Origin: Cognatishimia sp. SS12
GTDB taxonomy: Bacteria; Pseudomonadota; Alphaproteobacteria; Rhodobacterales; Rhodobacteraceae
Direction of reading: 5' to 3'
DNA length: 64,000 nt
Assembly: GCF_028369055.1 (NCBI RefSeq)
Contig: NZ_JAQNCZ010000005.1
Location: 248,001-312,000 of the forward strand
Shown: positions 1 to 8,325 of the stretch, in pieces
How positions within the stretch are numbered: the first letter of the stretch is position 1
How the letters are laid out: each line of letters starts with the position of its first letter
Position numbers and translations under genes: made by a program
Notes under the pieces: generated by a model
The model's database searches: none
What the model was told of the DNA's origin: nothing
The model's input: only the letters and a program-made list of their open reading frames with translations

Positions 1-242
1 GGCGCGCCGCAGACGATCTGACTTTCGCCCTCATCGGTCAGCACGTTGCACACCTTGAGCTTGTCCGCATCCGGGTGCTTTTCCGCGTGCAGCACCTTGG
101 CGATGGTAAACTCCTTCAAGCGATCCGCCGGGTTCTGAACATCCTCGACCTCAAGACCAAGGTCTGTGAGGGCATAAAGGATGTCATCTAGGCTCGCGTC
201 GGTATCGAGGTGGTCTTTCAACCAAGAGAGAGTGAATTTCAT
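1..242 (-). CDS. pheT: Phenylalanine--tRNA ligase beta subunit, N-terminal part (cut by window edge)
   Basis: PheT is the large subunit of the (alpha-beta)2 enzyme that charges tRNA-Phe in the cytoplasm. Only the first 80 codons are present. They begin [11 protein letters not shown] and run into the N-terminal tRNA-binding (EMAP-like) domain, with the expected pattern EVEDV followed by [13 protein letters not shown] and the CNV segment. The ATG at 242-240 is the only sensible start. The gene lies downstream of pheS on the same strand but is separated by about 210 noncoding, structured bases, which is long for this operon. The rest of the protein is outside the window. Confidence 0.95.
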   Translation of the reverse strand, partial: MKFTLSWLKDHLDTDASLDDILYALTDLGLEVEDVQNPADRLKEFTIAKVLHAEKHPDADKLKVCNVLTDEGESQIVCGA

Positions 243-371
243 CGGTCTGTTCCGCAGTCAAAATCGGGTCAAATTGGCTTTACCGGATATGGGCCAAAGG
301 GGGAAGGGTATATGCTGGTAATGAGGGCATTGCAGAAGCGCACCCGCGTCCGAACCGAGGGGTGGGTGCAA

Positions 372-446
372 AGCGCCCGCGTTTTGCCAGAGGCAAACCT
401 TCGGTTTGACGGGGGCGGTTCGGGCGCTGCCAAATCAAAGATTTGG
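372..446. repeat. Clustered inverted repeats in the pheS-pheT spacer
   Basis: Several perfect inverted repeats are packed into the 210-base gap. An outer 8-bp pair is AGCGCCCG (372-379) with CGGGCGCT (421-428). Inside it are TTTGCC/GGCAAA (383-388 with 392-397) and CAAACC/GGTTTG (394-399 with 403-408), which overlap and so exclude each other. Just after the pheS stop is CCAAATC/GATTTGG (430-436 with 440-446). The last hairpin could act as a weak terminator or RNA stabiliser after pheS, but there is no clear T-run. The group resembles REP-type intergenic elements; I cannot tell whether it is repeated elsewhere in the genome. Confidence 0.6.
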
Positions 447-452
447 CTTTGC

Positions 453-1523
453 CTATCTTACCAAACCGCCATGCAGCGTCGGCTGATCCAAGCTTGCAAA
501 GCCATAGTGGCGCAGCCAACGCAGGTCGCTGTCAAAGAAGGCGCGCAGGTCCGGGATGCCGTATTTCAGCATCGCCAGACGGTCGATGCCGATGCCGAAG
601 GCAAAACCTTGGTATTCGTCGGGATCAATACCGCCCGCTTTCAACACATGCGGGTGCACCATGCCAGAGCCAAGCACTTCGAGCCAATCATCGCCCTCGC
701 CCACTTTGACAGAACCATTTTCCCATTTGCACTGAATATCGACCTCGGCGCCCGGCTCAACGAACGGGAAGTGGGACGAACGGAAACGGGTTTTCACTTC
801 GGTGCCAAAGAAGGCCGTGAAGAATTCTTCCAGCACCCATTTCAGATTTGCCATCGAGATGTCCTTGTCGATGGCCAGACCTTCGATCTGGTGGAACATT
901 GGCGTGTGGGTCTGATCGTAATCCGCGCGGTACACACGGCCCGGGCAGATAATGCGGATCGGCGCGCCCTGTTTTTCCATCGAGCGGATTTGCACCGGCG
1001 AGGTATGGGTGCGCAGCACATGCGGCGGGCGATTGTCCCCCTCGGCGCGGTGGGTATAAAACGTGTCCATTTCCGCGCGGGCCGGGTGGTGGCCGGGAAT
1101 GTTCAGCGCGTCAAAGTTATACCAGTCGGTTTCAATCTGCGGCCCTTCGGCCACAGCAAAGCCCATATCGGCAAAAATCGCTGTCACCTCTTCGGTCACT
1201 TGCGAGATCGGGTGGATGGTGCCTTGGCGGCGTCCGCGCCCCGGCAGGGTGACATCCAGCCATTCGGTGCGCAGGCGCTCTTCGAGGGCGGCATCCGCCA
1301 GCGCGGCTTTCTTCGCGCTCAGGGCAGAGTTGATCTCATCCTTCAGGGCGTTCAGCTTGGGCCCCATGATCTGGCGCTCTTCCGGGGTCATTTTACCCAA
1401 CTCGCGCATCTTCAGGGCCACTTCGCCCTTTTTGCCAACCGCCTGCACGCGCAAATCTTCGATGGCAGCTTCGTCCGCGGCATCTGCGATCAGGCCGATA
1501 TACTTGTCTCTCAGATCGTCCAT
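453..1523 (-). CDS. pheS: Phenylalanine--tRNA ligase alpha subunit
   Basis: Class II aminoacyl-tRNA synthetase subunit carrying the active site for phenylalanine activation; it works with PheT. The protein (356 aa from this start) has an N-terminal coiled-coil of about 90 residues. It also shows class II motif 2 ([19 protein letters not shown]) and, near the C-terminus, motif 3 ([13 protein letters not shown]). The ATG four codons further upstream (1535) is possible, but family members begin MDDLRDKY, which favours 1523. It lies between rplT and pheT on the same strand, so translation genes are grouped here. Length is normal for the family. Confidence 0.97.
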   Translation of the reverse strand: MDDLRDKYIGLIADAADEAAIEDLRVQAVGKKGEVALKMRELGKMTPEERQIMGPKLNALKDEINSALSAKKAALADAALEERLRTEWLDVTLPGRGRRQGTIHPISQVTEEVTAIFADMGFAVAEGPQIETDWYNFDALNIPGHHPARAEMDTFYTHRAEGDNRPPHVLRTHTSPVQIRSMEKQGAPIRIICPGRVYRADYDQTHTPMFHQIEGLAIDKDISMANLKWVLEEFFTAFFGTEVKTRFRSSHFPFVEPGAEVDIQCKWENGSVKVGEGDDWLEVLGSGMVHPHVLKAGGIDPDEYQGFAFGIGIDRLAMLKYGIPDLRAFFDSDLRWLRHYGFASLDQPTLHGGLVR

Positions 1524-1584
1524 CAGGGCCTCCAAATTCGTTGTCCCCTGCTAGCCGGATCAGCGCATGGGTTCAAGACAAAGA

Positions 1585-1615
1585 AAAACGCCGCAGCTTT
1601 GGGCCACGGCGTTTT
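1585..1615 (-). terminator. Rho-independent terminator after rplT
   Basis: AAAACGCCG (1585-1593) pairs perfectly with CGGCGTTTT (1607-1615). Read on the minus strand, the stem is followed by a T-rich tract (TTTTTCTTT). It lies 24 bases beyond the rplT stop codon and probably ends the rpmI-rplT transcript before pheS. Confidence 0.8.
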
Positions 1616-1638
1616 CAGATCTCATCATTCAAAACGGC

Positions 1639-2004
1639 TTATGCGGCCAGCGCGCCTTGCGCCTGCTCAACAATCGCGGTGAACGCTTCTGGCTCGTGTA
1701 CGGCGAGATCCGCCAGAACCTTGCGGTCCACTTCGATGCCAGCCAGGTTCAGGCCGTTGATGAATTTGGAATATGTCAGGGATTCGTCATGCGCGCGCAC
1801 AGCAGCGTTGATCCGCTGGATCCACAGCGCGCGGAAATTGCGCTTGCGGTTCTTACGGTCGCGGGTTGCATATTGGTTCGCTTTGTCAACGGCCTGGGAC
1901 GCCACCTTGAAGGTGTTCTTGCGGCGACCATAGTAGCCTTTGGCTTGCTTGACGATTTTCTTGTGACGGGCGTGGGTTACGGTACCACCTTTAACGCGGG
2001 ACAT
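1639..2004 (-). CDS. rplT: 50S ribosomal protein L20
   Basis: L20 binds 23S rRNA early in large-subunit assembly. The 121-residue product begins [16 protein letters not shown] and has the diagnostic [12 protein letters not shown] and [21 protein letters not shown] segments of the basic N-terminal half, followed by the compact C-terminal domain. It follows rpmI by 13 bases on the same strand, the usual L35-L20 arrangement. infC, which often precedes this pair, is absent here; pyk and a small membrane protein lie upstream instead. A strong terminator follows. Confidence 0.98.
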   Translation of the reverse strand: MSRVKGGTVTHARHKKIVKQAKGYYGRRKNTFKVASQAVDKANQYATRDRKNRKRNFRALWIQRINAAVRAHDESLTYSKFINGLNLAGIEVDRKVLADLAVHEPEAFTAIVEQAQGALAA

Positions 2005-2017
2005 AGTTCAAAGCTCC

Positions 2018-2218
2018 TTAGCGTGCGTATGGCATGTATGATTTAACGATCTTCGCATCTGGCGCAGACAGAGTTGTCGTGCCGCGTGCGTCGCGGATAA
2101 ACTTGGTTGTCCGCTTGATCATGCCGTGACGCTTGCCTGCTTGGCCTGCTTTGACCTTGCCGCTTGCCGTCATCTTAAAGCGCTTTTTGGCGCTCGATTT
2201 AGTCTTCATCTTAGGCAT
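2018..2218 (-). CDS. rpmI: 50S ribosomal protein L35
   Basis: L35 is a small basic protein of the large ribosomal subunit. The 66-residue product starts [15 protein letters not shown] and ends KSYMPYAR, both typical. The reading frame is open further upstream to 2266, but the ATG at 2218 follows a good Shine-Dalgarno sequence (AAAGGAG on the minus strand) and matches the family start, so I use it. It forms a two-gene unit with rplT. Confidence 0.97.
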   Translation of the reverse strand: MPKMKTKSSAKKRFKMTASGKVKAGQAGKRHGMIKRTTKFIRDARGTTTLSAPDAKIVKSYMPYAR

Positions 2219-2335
2219 TTCCGTCTCCTTTGTAGTCGTCGGTTCAAACGCGACTCGGCATGCCACTCAGCCGGACGCGCGGATAGATGGCGCGATGTAC
2301 ACGCCCCTCTGGAATTCCGCAAGGGATAAATCGCG

Positions 2336-2560
2336 TTATTTCACCACTTTGGCGATCTGTTCAATCACCACGGTGGGAATCTCCTGCGCCCGGTAGCCGC
2401 CCGGTTTGCTGGACAGAGCCCAGACAATACTGCCCCCGGCCAAGATCATGCACAGCGAGGCGGCGCGCAAGGGTCGGCCATCCGCCAGCGCCGACAAATA
2501 TGCCGGCACTGAAAAGATCGCCAAAAACAGACCGATCGTCAGAAAGGTATCTGCGTGCAC
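2336..2560 (-). CDS. Small membrane protein downstream of pyk (unknown function)
   Basis: I do not recognise a characterised family. The 74-residue product has two hydrophobic segments (about residues 5-25 and 34-50) with a short charged turn (ADGRPLR) between them and a hydrophilic C-terminus, so it is probably a two-span inner-membrane protein. It starts 30 bases after the pyk stop codon on the same strand, and is likely co-transcribed with pyk. A role in glycolysis cannot be inferred from this position alone. Codon use looks like that of its neighbours, and I believe it is a real gene. Confidence 0.7.
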   Translation of the reverse strand: MHADTFLTIGLFLAIFSVPAYLSALADGRPLRAASLCMILAGGSIVWALSSKPGGYRAQEIPTVVIEQIAKVVK

Positions 2561-2590
2561 TGATTTCTCCGCAATTGCTCTGCGAAGAAT

Positions 2591-4039
2591 TTACTCAGGT
2601 TCGGTGGCCAAAATCAAACGTTCATCGCAAGGGGCGACACGAACGATGTTGGTGGTGCCCGGCATGTTGAACGGCAGACCCGCAGTCACAACCACCTGAT
2701 CTTTTTCGGTGGCGATCTCAAGCCTTTTGGCCGCGCCCACCGCAGCAATCACGCAGGATTTAAAGCGGTCCAGCTCGGGTGTCACAACGCAGGTCGTGCC
2801 CCATGTCAGCGCCAGGCGACGGGCGGTGCCCATGCGGCTGGTCATCGCCACAATTGGCACGCGCGGACGTTCGCGCGCGGTCTTCAGCGCGGTGGTCCCG
2901 CTTTGGCTAAAGCAGCAGATGGCGCTGATCTCGGTCTTTTCCGCAATTTCGCGCGCCGCCGCCACAATCGCATCCGCCACGGTTTCGCCCGCCGACATGC
3001 GCGACGCTTCGATGACCTCGCGATAGGTTGCGTCGCCTTCCACTTCGATGGCCACATTGTTCATCGTTGTGACCGCTTCGATCGGGTAGTCACCCGCCGC
3101 CGATTCTGCCGACAGCATGATGGCGTCAGACCCTTCATAGATCGCCGTGGCCACATCGGACACTTCGGCGCGGGTTGGCATCGGGCTTTCGATCATGCTT
3201 TCCAGCATCTGGGTCGCGACGATCACCGGCTTTGCTGCGCGGCGGCAACGACGCACAAGACGCTTTTGGATCGGCGGGACGTTCTGAACCGGCAATTCCA
3301 CGCCCAGATCACCGCGCGCCACCATGATGCCGTCAGAGACATCAAGGATGGAGTCAAAGTTTTCGACCGCAGCCGGCTTTTCGATCTTGGACAGGACAGA
3401 TGCGCGGCCACGCACCATTTCGCGCGCTTCCAGCACGTCACCGGGACGCTGCACAAACGACAGCGCCAGCCAGTCCACACCCAGCTCGCAAACGAATTCC
3501 AGATCGCGCTTGTCCTTTTCCGACAGCGCCGCCAGTGGCAGCACCACATCCGGCACGTTTACACCTTTGCGGTTGGAGATACGGCCGCCGGTGACAACAA
3601 TGCAATCCGCAAAATCCGCGCCGCAGGCTTCGACGCGCAGGCGGATTTTGCCGTCGTTCACCAGCAGGTGCGCGCCGGGTTTCAACGCCTCAAAGATTTC
3701 TTTGTGTGGGAGTTGCACGCGATTCACATCGCCCTGGGCATCGTCCAGATCCAGGCGGAACTTTGCACCCGGGACCAGATCTTCGCCCTCGTCATTGGCG
3801 AATACTCCGACGCGCAGCTTTGGGCCCTGCAAGTCCGCGAGAATTGCAATCGGGCTGCCCAGGTCTTTTTCAACTTTACGAATATGGGCGTGTTTTTCGG
3901 CAATCTCGTCGTGGCTGCCGTGGCTCATGTTCAGCCGGAAAACGTCAGCGCCCGCTTCATGCAGCGCCCGGATAGTTTCATAAGTTTCGGAGGCTGGACC
4001 AAGAGTGGCAACAATCTTAACGTTTCGCAGGCGTCTCAT
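2591..4039 (-). CDS. pyk: Pyruvate kinase
   Basis: Catalyses phosphoenolpyruvate + ADP to pyruvate + ATP, the last step of glycolysis. The 482-residue product has the N-terminal KIVATLGPAS and FRLNMSHG segments of the TIM barrel. The active-site region is SKIEKPAAV, followed by MVARGDLGVE and the signature ATQMLESMIESPMPTRAE. A normal C-terminal allosteric domain ends in the NIVRV strand. Start MRRLRNVKIVATLGPA is standard and lies after a GAGGGG-like ribosome binding site. The upstream 116 bases are a divergent promoter region shared with the amidohydrolase gene at 4156. Confidence 0.97.
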   Translation of the reverse strand: MRRLRNVKIVATLGPASETYETIRALHEAGADVFRLNMSHGSHDEIAEKHAHIRKVEKDLGSPIAILADLQGPKLRVGVFANDEGEDLVPGAKFRLDLDDAQGDVNRVQLPHKEIFEALKPGAHLLVNDGKIRLRVEACGADFADCIVVTGGRISNRKGVNVPDVVLPLAALSEKDKRDLEFVCELGVDWLALSFVQRPGDVLEAREMVRGRASVLSKIEKPAAVENFDSILDVSDGIMVARGDLGVELPVQNVPPIQKRLVRRCRRAAKPVIVATQMLESMIESPMPTRAEVSDVATAIYEGSDAIMLSAESAAGDYPIEAVTTMNNVAIEVEGDATYREVIEASRMSAGETVADAIVAAAREIAEKTEISAICCFSQSGTTALKTARERPRVPIVAMTSRMGTARRLALTWGTTCVVTPELDRFKSCVIAAVGAAKRLEIATEKDQVVVTAGLPFNMPGTTNIVRVAPCDERLILATEPE

Positions 4040-4155
4040 CTATTTTCTCACCTATTGAGGGGAATGTTACCGCTAACTATAACGGAATGCGATTTTACGC
4101 AATTCCCTTTTCGGGGCATGTCGCCTATGGGGTAGCCAAAGGAAACGACAGGCAT

Positions 4156-4902
4156 ATGACACATTCACCCTATCACATTTTTGGGGCGGATCGGACGTCG
4201 CGCTGGGTCATCACCGTTGACCATGCGCGCAATACCGTCCCGGCAGAGATCAATGGCGGCGATTTGGGCCTCTCCGCAGGGGATATGCAGCGCCACATCG
4301 CCTATGACATCGGCGCGTTGGGTGTTGCGATGGTCATGGGCGAACTGCTGGATGCGCCGGTGGTGGCGAGCAATTTCTCGCGATTGGTTATTGACCCCAA
4401 TCGGGGTGTGATCGACCCGACCTTGGTGATGCGGCTCTATGATGGGACCATCATTCCGGCAAATGCCGAGGTGGATGCCGCAGAAGAAGCCCGCCGTATC
4501 GAGACCTATTATGCGCCCTATCACGCCGCGCTGGAGGATGTGGTCAGCCAGCGGGATGATCCGGTGATCGTCGCTATGCACAGTTTTTCACCGCGCCTCA
4601 ATGGCCGTGCGCCGCGCCCTTGGGAAGTGGCGATCTTGCACGCCGCGCATGATCCGCGCAGCCTTGGTCCACATGTGATCAACGCCCTGCGACGCGATCC
4701 GTCTTTGACCGTGGGCGACAACGAACCCTATGCCGGGCACCTGCCCGGAGACAGCGTGGACCGACTTGCCCTGCAGAAAAACCGCTTGAACGCCTTGATC
4801 GAAGTGCGTCAGGATCTCATCTCAGACGAAACCGGCCAGCAGCATTGGGGCGCGCGACTTGCCCCGGTGCTACAAGCCGCTCTGCAAGACAGCGGCTACT
4901 AA
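4156..4902 (+). CDS. N-formylglutamate amidohydrolase family protein
   Basis: Family members are metal-dependent amidohydrolases (PF05013); the best-known member, HutG, releases formate from N-formyl-glutamate in histidine breakdown. The 248-residue protein shows VITVDHARNTVP near the N-terminus, SNFSRLVIDPNRG around residue 70 and AMHSFSPRLNG around residue 145, which are family signatures. The frame stays open upstream to 4087, but the ATG at 4156 gives the usual N-terminus. No other hut genes lie nearby, so the true substrate is open. A DUF1244 gene and galM follow on the same strand. Confidence 0.8.
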   Translation: MTHSPYHIFGADRTSRWVITVDHARNTVPAEINGGDLGLSAGDMQRHIAYDIGALGVAMVMGELLDAPVVASNFSRLVIDPNRGVIDPTLVMRLYDGTIIPANAEVDAAEEARRIETYYAPYHAALEDVVSQRDDPVIVAMHSFSPRLNGRAPRPWEVAILHAAHDPRSLGPHVINALRRDPSLTVGDNEPYAGHLPGDSVDRLALQKNRLNALIEVRQDLISDETGQQHWGARLAPVLQAALQDSGY

Positions 4903-4932
4903 ACGCGCCCGCGCCACAGAAGGAAACGCCGA

Positions 4933-5247
4933 ATGGATGAGCAAACCCAGATCGAACTTGAGGCAGCCGCCTTCCGCACGCTGCGTGATCACTTGATGAC
5001 CCAACGCACCGATGTGCAGAACATCGACATGATGAACCTTGCCGGCTTTTGCCGTAACTGCCTGAGCCGCTGGTACCAAGAGGCGGCCAACGCGCGGGGC
5101 ATCGAGATGAGCAAGGATGAGGCGCGCGAGATTTTCTATGGCATGACCATGGCCGAATGGAAGGCCAACTATCAGACAGACGCAAACGCCGAGCAGCAGG
5201 CCGCCTTCAAAACTGCGTTTGACGAAAACGTCACCAAAAAGAGCTGA
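4933..5247 (+). CDS. DUF1244 family protein
   Basis: A 104-residue cytoplasmic protein of the DUF1244 family (PF06844), which is common in Alphaproteobacteria and has no assigned function. Recognisable features are TLRDHLMTQRTDVQNIDMMN, the Cys pair in GFCRNCLSRWY (about residues 39-45) and the FYGMTMAEWKA segment. The two cysteines could bind metal, but no partner ligands are obvious. It sits 30 bases after the amidohydrolase gene and 3 bases before galM, so the three probably form an operon. Confidence 0.85.
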   Translation: MDEQTQIELEAAAFRTLRDHLMTQRTDVQNIDMMNLAGFCRNCLSRWYQEAANARGIEMSKDEAREIFYGMTMAEWKANYQTDANAEQQAAFKTAFDENVTKKS

Positions 5248-5250
5248 GCG

Positions 5251-6237
5251 ATGACAGTCACGCACTGTGTCACCCTTGAGGATGGGCGCAAGGCGCAGCA
5301 GGTAACGCTGGCCGCCTTCGGAATGACAGCCAAAATCGTCACGCTCGGCGCTGCCCTGCAAGATCTGCGCATCGAAGGTGTGGCGCACCCGCTGATCCTC
5401 GGGTTTCAGGACATCGCCGCCTATGCCAACAATCAGGTCTGCATGGGGGCCATCGCCGGCCGCTTTGCCAATCGCATTGCCGATGCACAAATCACGATTG
5501 ACGCCGAGCACTTTGCGCTCGATGCCAACTGGCTTGGCAAACACGCCCTGCACGGTGGGCGCGACGGGCTGCAGTATTGGAACTGGACCCTGCTGAGCAG
5601 CAGTGACCGCCGCGCAGAGATGACCGTGACCCTACCCGATGGGCATATGGGCTATCCGGGCGCTCTCACGATCAACTGCGTGTATGAAATTCTATCCAGC
5701 GGCACGCTGGATCTCACTCTGACAGCCACAACCGATAAGCCAACCATCTGCGGTCTGGCCTCGCATTGTTATTTCAACCTAGATGGCCGCCCAACGATCG
5801 ACAAACATCTGCTGACGGTGCCGACGTATCGCGCGCTGGTCTATGACGATGAGGCAATCGCGACGGGCGAGATCGAAGATATCACCGGCACGCGCCGTGA
5901 TTATCAGGCCCCCAAGGGGATGGCAGACGGGTTGTTTGACGGCAACTTCTGCCTGTCAGACAATGTGGTTCCGCTTCGCGACGTCGCCTATCTGTCCTCG
6001 ACCGCTGGCGGCCCCCGCCTGACAATGCGCAGCAATCAACCGGGGCTACAGGCCTATAATGCGCCCAAGTTCGCCCCCCCGGCGACAGGTCTTGCGGGGC
6101 AGCGCTACGGCGATTTCGCCGGGCTTGCGCTTGAGCCGCAAAACTGGCCCAACGCCCCGCGCTTTGACCATTTCCCCAACGCCATCTTGCGGCCGGGCGA
6201 GACCTACGACTATCGCTGCCAATTCGCGTTTGACTAA
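5251..6237 (+). CDS. galM: Aldose 1-epimerase (mutarotase)
   Basis: Interconverts alpha and beta anomers of hexoses such as galactose. The 328-residue protein has the expected active-site pieces. These are the first conserved His in GKHALHGGRDG (about residue 104), the second in ASHCYFNLDG (about residue 171), and the catalytic-base Glu in ALEPQNWPNAP near residue 298. No galactose catabolic genes are adjacent, so the sugar is not set by context. It begins 3 bases after the DUF1244 gene, and a hairpin terminator follows its stop codon. Confidence 0.93.
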   Translation: MTVTHCVTLEDGRKAQQVTLAAFGMTAKIVTLGAALQDLRIEGVAHPLILGFQDIAAYANNQVCMGAIAGRFANRIADAQITIDAEHFALDANWLGKHALHGGRDGLQYWNWTLLSSSDRRAEMTVTLPDGHMGYPGALTINCVYEILSSGTLDLTLTATTDKPTICGLASHCYFNLDGRPTIDKHLLTVPTYRALVYDDEAIATGEIEDITGTRRDYQAPKGMADGLFDGNFCLSDNVVPLRDVAYLSSTAGGPRLTMRSNQPGLQAYNAPKFAPPATGLAGQRYGDFAGLALEPQNWPNAPRFDHFPNAILRPGETYDYRCQFAFD

Positions 6238-6243
6238 GCAAAA

Positions 6244-6264
6244 CAGGCGGGACCATCCCGCCTG
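6244..6264. terminator. Bidirectional terminator between galM and the convergent NAD(P)-binding gene
   Basis: CAGGCGGGA (6244-6252) pairs with TCCCGCCTG (6256-6264) across a 3-base loop. On the minus strand it is followed by TTTTG, on the plus strand by CCTATTCTT, so it can serve both convergent genes. Confidence 0.75.
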
Positions 6265-6295
6265 CCTATTCTTCAATAGCTGGTTTTGAACCCGC

Positions 6296-6907
6296 TTAGT
6301 TGGCAACCTGGAACAGGGTGCCACGACGTTCGGCGGATTCAACTTCATCCACCAGCGCAACCGCATAGTCTTCGGCGCTGATCTTGCTGTCAGCAAGAAT
6401 CGTGCGATCGGTGCTGGTGCGATATTCACCCGTGCGCTCGCCCGGCTGAATCAAAGCGGCCGGCGCGATAAAGGTGAAATCCAGATCACTGGCCGCCAGT
6501 GTTTCATAGGCCACCCGCATCGCTTTGGCTTCGGCGCGATAGAGCTCGGGCACGATTTCGGCCACAGGGGTCCCATCTGGCAGGTTCATGGAGCCCGCAC
6601 CACCCACTTGCACAATCCGCGTGCCGGTTGGGCCAACCGCGGATTTCAGCGCGTTTGCCACGGCCAGCGCATCCGCTTCGGCATCGCCGGAGGAGCGCGG
6701 CGAAATCGCACTGACCACAACGTCGGCCGCTGTCGCCAGTTCGGCCAGCTTATCGACATCTGCCAGTGTCAGCGCGGTTTTGCTTTGCGCGGTTTCGATT
6801 TTCTCAGGATTGCGCGCCGTGCCTGTTACGTCATGGCCACGGGCCACGGCCTCTGCGGCGATGCGGCTGCCGATCATGCCGCTGGCGCCTAGAACGAGAA
6901 TCTTCAT
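6296..6907 (-). CDS. NAD(P)-binding Rossmann-fold protein (NmrA/atypical SDR type)
   Basis: The 203-residue product opens MKILVLGASGMIGSR, a nucleotide-binding GxxGxxG loop at residues 7-13. It continues with TARNPEKI, consistent with NADP(H) preference, and VVVSAIS. It belongs with the short NmrA-like/atypical SDR proteins; the reaction is unknown, and the Tyr-x-x-x-Lys pair of classical SDRs is not obvious. It is divergent from an HxlR-type regulator with 105 bases between the two starts. That layout is typical of a stress-responsive oxidoreductase controlled by its neighbour (inference). Confidence 0.8.
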   Translation of the reverse strand: MKILVLGASGMIGSRIAAEAVARGHDVTGTARNPEKIETAQSKTALTLADVDKLAELATAADVVVSAISPRSSGDAEADALAVANALKSAVGPTGTRIVQVGGAGSMNLPDGTPVAEIVPELYRAEAKAMRVAYETLAASDLDFTFIAPAALIQPGERTGEYRTSTDRTILADSKISAEDYAVALVDEVESAERRGTLFQVAN

Positions 6908-6929
6908 ATTGTGTCTCCGGGTTAATCAG

Positions 6930-6944
6930 GTTACGTTTGGTAAC
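6930..6944. promoter_or_regulatory. Candidate HxlR operator
   Basis: GTTAC (6930-6934) and GTAAC (6940-6944) form an inverted repeat with a 5-base spacer, 23 bases upstream of the Rossmann-fold gene start. A further half-site TAGTTAC lies at 6993-6999 just before the regulator start, matching the reverse complement of GTAACTA at 6940-6946. Spaced dyads of this kind are common for HxlR/YodB-type dimers; binding is inferred. Confidence 0.45.
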
Positions 6945-7012
6945 TAGGTAGTCGAGGTGCATCGCCTTTGGAAGAGGCATTCTTTCGTCACATAGTTACT
7001 TTGGGGGAACCA

Positions 7013-7378
7013 ATGCCCAACAATCGCAAACAAGAATACGATTGCCCGATCCGGGATGTATTAGACAGGATCGGCGACGCCTGGACCGTATTGATCCTGA
7101 TGGAGCTGAGCCGCGGTGCTTGCCGGTTCAATGCGCTGAGGCGCGTGGTGGATGGCATTTCACAGCGCATGCTGGCTGTCACGTTGAGAAATTTGGAACG
7201 AGACGGTCTTGTCACGCGGCAGGTGCTTGAGACCTCGCCGCCGCAAGTCGAATACGCGCTGACCCAGCGTGGTGTGTCATTGCGCGCCGCAATCGATACT
7301 TTGTCGGACTGGGCACAAGCCAATCAGACCGACATTCGCGCCTCACGCGCAGAATATGACTTGGCCAAAGCCGATTAG
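7013..7378 (+). CDS. HxlR/YodB-family transcriptional regulator
   Basis: Small winged-helix DNA-binding protein, 121 residues from this ATG, which follows GGGGGAAC and fits the family start better than the upstream codon at 6968. It contains [16 protein letters not shown], with the conserved Cys at residue 11 that acts as a redox or electrophile sensor in YodB and HypR. Typical HxlR elements follow: [26 protein letters not shown] and the wing PPQVEYALT. It probably controls the divergent NAD(P)-binding gene. A second Cys (about residue 36) could allow disulfide-based sensing, but that is inference. Confidence 0.88.
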   Translation: MPNNRKQEYDCPIRDVLDRIGDAWTVLILMELSRGACRFNALRRVVDGISQRMLAVTLRNLERDGLVTRQVLETSPPQVEYALTQRGVSLRAAIDTLSDWAQANQTDIRASRAEYDLAKAD

Positions 7379-7402
7379 GCGCGCAGGGGTCTAAAAGCAA
7401 AA

Positions 7403-7421
7403 GGGCGGGATGATCCCGCCC
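7403..7421 (-). terminator. Terminator after dat
   Basis: GGGCGGGA (7403-7410) pairs with TCCCGCCC (7414-7421). On the minus strand it is followed by TTTTGCTTTT, the expected T-tract for the leftward dgcN-dgcA-dat operon. It may also stop the converging HxlR transcript. Confidence 0.75.
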
Positions 7422-7450
7422 ATTGCATGTATTTTTTGCACTGTTGGCGA

Positions 7451-8314
7451 TCAGATCGCCTTTGCGCGCGCCTCTTCCAGATAGATTTCGCGCAGACGCT
7501 TTGCCACCGGACCCGGCGTGCCGTCACCCAAAGTGACCCCATCAATCTCGATGACGGGCATGACAAAAGCAGAGGCAGAAGTGGTGAAAGCTTCGTCAGC
7601 CTCCTTGGCCTCATCAATGGTGAACAGACGCTCTTCGATTTCCATCTGGCTTTCGGCCGCCAGCCGCAGTACCGCCGCGCGTGTAATGCCATGCAGAATA
7701 TCGGTGGACAGCGGGCGGGTGACGATCTTGCCGTTCTTCACGAAATAGGCGTTGTTGCTGGTGCCTTCGGTGACATAGCCATCTTCGATCATCCAGGCAT
7801 CATCTGCCCCTGCCGCTTTGGCCATCATTTTCCCCATCGACGGGTACAGCAGTTGCACGGTCTTGATGTCGCGACGTCCCCAGCGGATGTCGTCAATGGA
7901 AATGATCTTGGCACCTTTTCTGGACGCGGCGCTATCAGCAAGCCCCGGCTTGTTCTGCGTAAAGAGGACCAGAGATGGCTGGGTGGTTTCAGGGTCCGGG
8001 AAGGCAAAATCGCGATCCCCATCAGAGCCCCGAGACACCTGCAAATAGACCAGGCCTTCGACAATATCATTTTCAGCGACGAGTTTCCGGTGAATTTCCA
8101 GCAGCTCTTCGTTTGTGCACGGGGCCCGCATGTCGAGTTCTTTCAGCGACCGTTCCAGCCGCACGGCGTGACCTTCGAAATCCACCAACTTCCCGTCCAG
8201 AACCGAAGTTACTTCATAAACCGCGTCGGCCATCAGGAACCCGCGGTCAAAGATCGAAATCTTGGCTTCGGTCTCGGGCAGATAGTCGCCATTCACATAT
8301 ACGGTACGGGTCAT
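7451..8314 (-). CDS. dat: D-amino-acid transaminase
   Basis: Fold-type IV PLP enzyme that moves the amino group between D-amino acids and 2-oxo acids, for example D-alanine + 2-oxoglutarate to pyruvate + D-glutamate. The 287-residue product starts MTRTVYVNGDYLP and has IFDRGFLMADAVYEV. The PLP lysine is K151 in RDIKTVQLLYP, and the cofactor-binding Glu is E183 in VTEGTSNNAY. It begins 11 bases after dgcA in the same transcription unit, so it is likely to feed D-glutamate to DgcN. A branched-chain transaminase is the main alternative, but the RDIK-LLYP pattern and the context favour D-amino acids. Confidence 0.85.
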   Translation of the reverse strand: MTRTVYVNGDYLPETEAKISIFDRGFLMADAVYEVTSVLDGKLVDFEGHAVRLERSLKELDMRAPCTNEELLEIHRKLVAENDIVEGLVYLQVSRGSDGDRDFAFPDPETTQPSLVLFTQNKPGLADSAASRKGAKIISIDDIRWGRRDIKTVQLLYPSMGKMMAKAAGADDAWMIEDGYVTEGTSNNAYFVKNGKIVTRPLSTDILHGITRAAVLRLAAESQMEIEERLFTIDEAKEADEAFTTSASAFVMPVIEIDGVTLGDGTPGPVAKRLREIYLEEARAKAI

Positions 8315-8325
8315 GTTGTCTCTCC

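Noticed and set aside
210-1682. Long plus-strand open frame across pheS
   Set aside because: It is the antisense of pheS; the translation is Arg/His-rich and lacks any domain, while pheS on the minus strand is unmistakable.
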